Below are positions 51,315-52,363 of a DNA stretch of 52,363 nucleotides, piece by piece (the first letter of the stretch is position 1; every line of letters starts with the position of its first letter). A program made the position numbers and the translations under genes. The notes under the pieces were generated by a model, which saw only the letters and a program-made list of their open reading frames with translations, did not search any database and was not told the DNA's origin. The DNA comes from Lachnospiraceae bacterium UBA1759. Lineage in GTDB: Bacteria; Bacillota; Clostridia; Lachnospirales; Lachnospiraceae. Where the stretch lies: the NCBI GenBank assembly GCA_002315555.1, contig DCHF01000053.1:1-52363 (forward strand), read 5' to 3'.

Positions 51315-52280
51315 TCACCGAAGCCTGATCTCCGCATATTTAATGTATTCACGATCACAGGTGTAGGTCACGCGCACACAGTCGCGCCCTTTAATGACCG
51401 CAGGATAAGAGAACTCTCCGCCCGGGCGGTCCTCAAGATTCGCGGCATGCTCAAAATGAGCGCCGTTATCCTCGGATACAAATACCGACAGTGGTGATCT
51501 TGCCGCAAAATCCCCTTCGACCGGGTTGCAGACCAGAAGGACTCTTCCCTCCCCCAAATGCACAAGATCCAGTCCGCTGTTGTTATTGACAAGTACGGTC
51601 ATCCGGGCACTGCTCCACGTTTCTCCGCTGTCCGTCGAATCGGAGGCGTAGATCCGCCCGCGATTACTGCGCATCAGCGCGTGGACCTGTCCTTCGGGGT
51701 ACTCCCAGAAGGAGGGCTGGATGATGTTGGTCACGGAAGCTTCGGGGCCGGTGACCGGGATCGAGTGCTTTTCCCACGTAAGGCCGTTGTCCGCCGAGCG
51801 GTCTGCAAAGGGTCTCCACGGCCCCTGCTCGGTCGATGCCGGTGCCAGGATCGCACCGCCTGCAAGCCGGAGCGGTTTGTTTTTCACCGGGCCTCTTCCG
51901 CCGGATACATCGTCGGGGACCAGTTCGCGTGCTTCGCTCCAGGTCGCCCCGTCATCCAAACTGTACTGCACCATGGTATGCCAGTTTGCGATGGGCTTTC
52001 CCTCTTTATAAAACAGTGCCAGCGTCTTTTCATCCACATAAAACAGCACCGGATTCCACTGCGGCGTTCCTCTCCCGCGTGTAACGGCGCGCGGAGGAAG
52101 CCACACTCCGTCCCGGCGGATCGAGGAATAAATGACAACATCGTCCGCGCCTTCCCTCGAGCCGGCAAACCAGGCGGCGATCACACTTCCGTCCGGTGCC
52201 TCTGCCAGAGTGGAGGCATGACAGGAAAGTACCGGCAAACCTTCACTCCGAATGGATTCCTTTTGAATATCGATCTTCAT
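51315..52280 (-). CDS. BNR-repeat exo-alpha-sialidase-like protein
   Basis: The 321-residue protein has the six-bladed sialidase fold with Asp-box repeats SLDDGATW (near 106), SADNGLTW (near 163), STDSGETW (near 215) and a weaker SEDNGAHF (near 267). An FAGSREGADD stretch at 39 and an RGRGTPQWNPVLF stretch near 69 match the cytoplasmic BNR_2 proteins sometimes annotated as sialidase. No signal peptide is visible, so it may act on imported sialosides or have a different hydrolase role. Start ATG 52280 follows GGAGAGG. The gene sits just after a tRNA terminator. Confidence 0.75.
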   Translation of the reverse strand: MKIDIQKESIRSEGLPVLSCHASTLAEAPDGSVIAAWFAGSREGADDVVIYSSIRRDGVWLPPRAVTRGRGTPQWNPVLFYVDEKTLALFYKEGKPIANWHTMVQYSLDDGATWSEARELVPDDVSGGRGPVKNKPLRLAGGAILAPASTEQGPWRPFADRSADNGLTWEKHSIPVTGPEASVTNIIQPSFWEYPEGQVHALMRSNRGRIYASDSTDSGETWSSARMTVLVNNNSGLDLVHLGEGRVLLVCNPVEGDFAARSPLSVFVSEDNGAHFEHAANLEDRPGGEFSYPAVIKGRDCVRVTYTCDREYIKYAEIRLR

Positions 52281-52300
52281 AAACCTCTCCGTTATTACAA

Positions 52301-52326
52301 AAGCTCCGTCATTACTGACGGAGCTT
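52301..52326 (-). terminator. Terminator of the tRNA gene
   Basis: AAGCTCCGTCA / TGACGGAGCTT (52301-52326) with a 4-nt loop, followed on the minus strand by TTG. The stem lies between the tRNA and the sialidase-like gene. Confidence 0.8.
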
Positions 52327-52342
52327 CTACTTTTTTCTTTAA

Positions 52343-52363
52343 TGCGTCCGAAGGGATTCGAAC
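52343..52363 (-). tRNA. 3' end of a tRNA gene, 5' part beyond window
   Basis: Read on the minus strand: GTTCGAATCCC (T-loop and 3' T-stem) then TTCGGACGC and a discriminator A. No CCA is encoded. Only 21 bases are visible, so the anticodon is not known. The acceptor strand implies a 5' end GCGTCCG. Confidence 0.8.

Noticed and set aside
1..52363. CRISPR array, insertion sequence, phage genes or rRNA
   Set aside because: No regularly spaced repeats, transposase or integrase motifs, or ribosomal RNA sequence were seen on either strand.

Overview
The window looks like a chromosome segment of a low-to-mid GC anaerobic Gram-positive bacterium: Firmicutes, class Clostridia, most likely a Lachnospiraceae relative. 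The signs are strong AGGAGG-type ribosome sites, sigma-A promoters with 17-bp spacers, a Gram-positive (CGAAC-N4-GTTCG) LexA box, the FakAB/PlsY acyl-phosphate route to phospholipid, a 2-hydroxyacyl-CoA-dehydratase-like giant protein, and oxygen-sensitive iron-sulfur enzymes. It is ordinary dense chromosome. I see no phage, transposase, CRISPR array or rRNA. A partial metG sits at the left edge and a partial tRNA at the right edge.

Positions 1-17.8 kb, mostly minus strand: metG (partial); galK-galT behind a TTGACA/TATACT promoter; a two-gene radical-SAM/DUF4130 DNA-repair pair behind a perfect LexA box; an operon of M18 aminopeptidase, ABC exporter half, HAD phosphatase and phosphodiesterase-like protein; asnA on the plus strand; an operon of ROK glucokinase and a second ABC exporter half; and an EF-G-like GTPase. 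The two ABC halves carry complementary degenerate nucleotide sites and look like a heterodimer whose genes have been separated.

Positions 17.8-25 kb, minus strand: transketolase-fructose bisphosphate aldolase (carbon core), then a DUF5711 membrane-anchored propeller protein encoded behind a GH2-family protein.

Positions 25-37.1 kb, plus strand, hold the most interesting block. A two-component system (OmpR-type regulator and histidine kinase) is followed by a ferredoxin-type aldo/keto reductase and then a four-gene lipid operon: FakB/DegV, FakA, PlsY and a 1410-residue activase/dehydratase that I take to be a fused plasmalogen-synthase-like protein (PlsA-PlsR). The promoters of the two-component system and of the lipid operon both carry AGTTTA-N5-AGTTTA exactly 11 bp before the -10 hexamer, and neither has a good -35. 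This predicts that the regulator activates its own gene and the phospholipid operon. A DAHP synthase gene with a 5'-terminal hairpin follows.

Positions 37.1-52.4 kb, mostly minus strand: a GH106-like glycosidase, CBS-containing family II pyrophosphatase and PH-domain operon; a 430-bp structured intergenic region that may hold a small RNA; a TauE/SafE permease; a PGRP-type amidase; a DUF554 membrane protein; a fused MacB/FtsX-type ABC transporter with a TLPS-rich low-complexity insert; an MFS transporter with an unknown membrane-anchored protein; a BNR-repeat sialidase-like protein; and the end of a tRNA gene.
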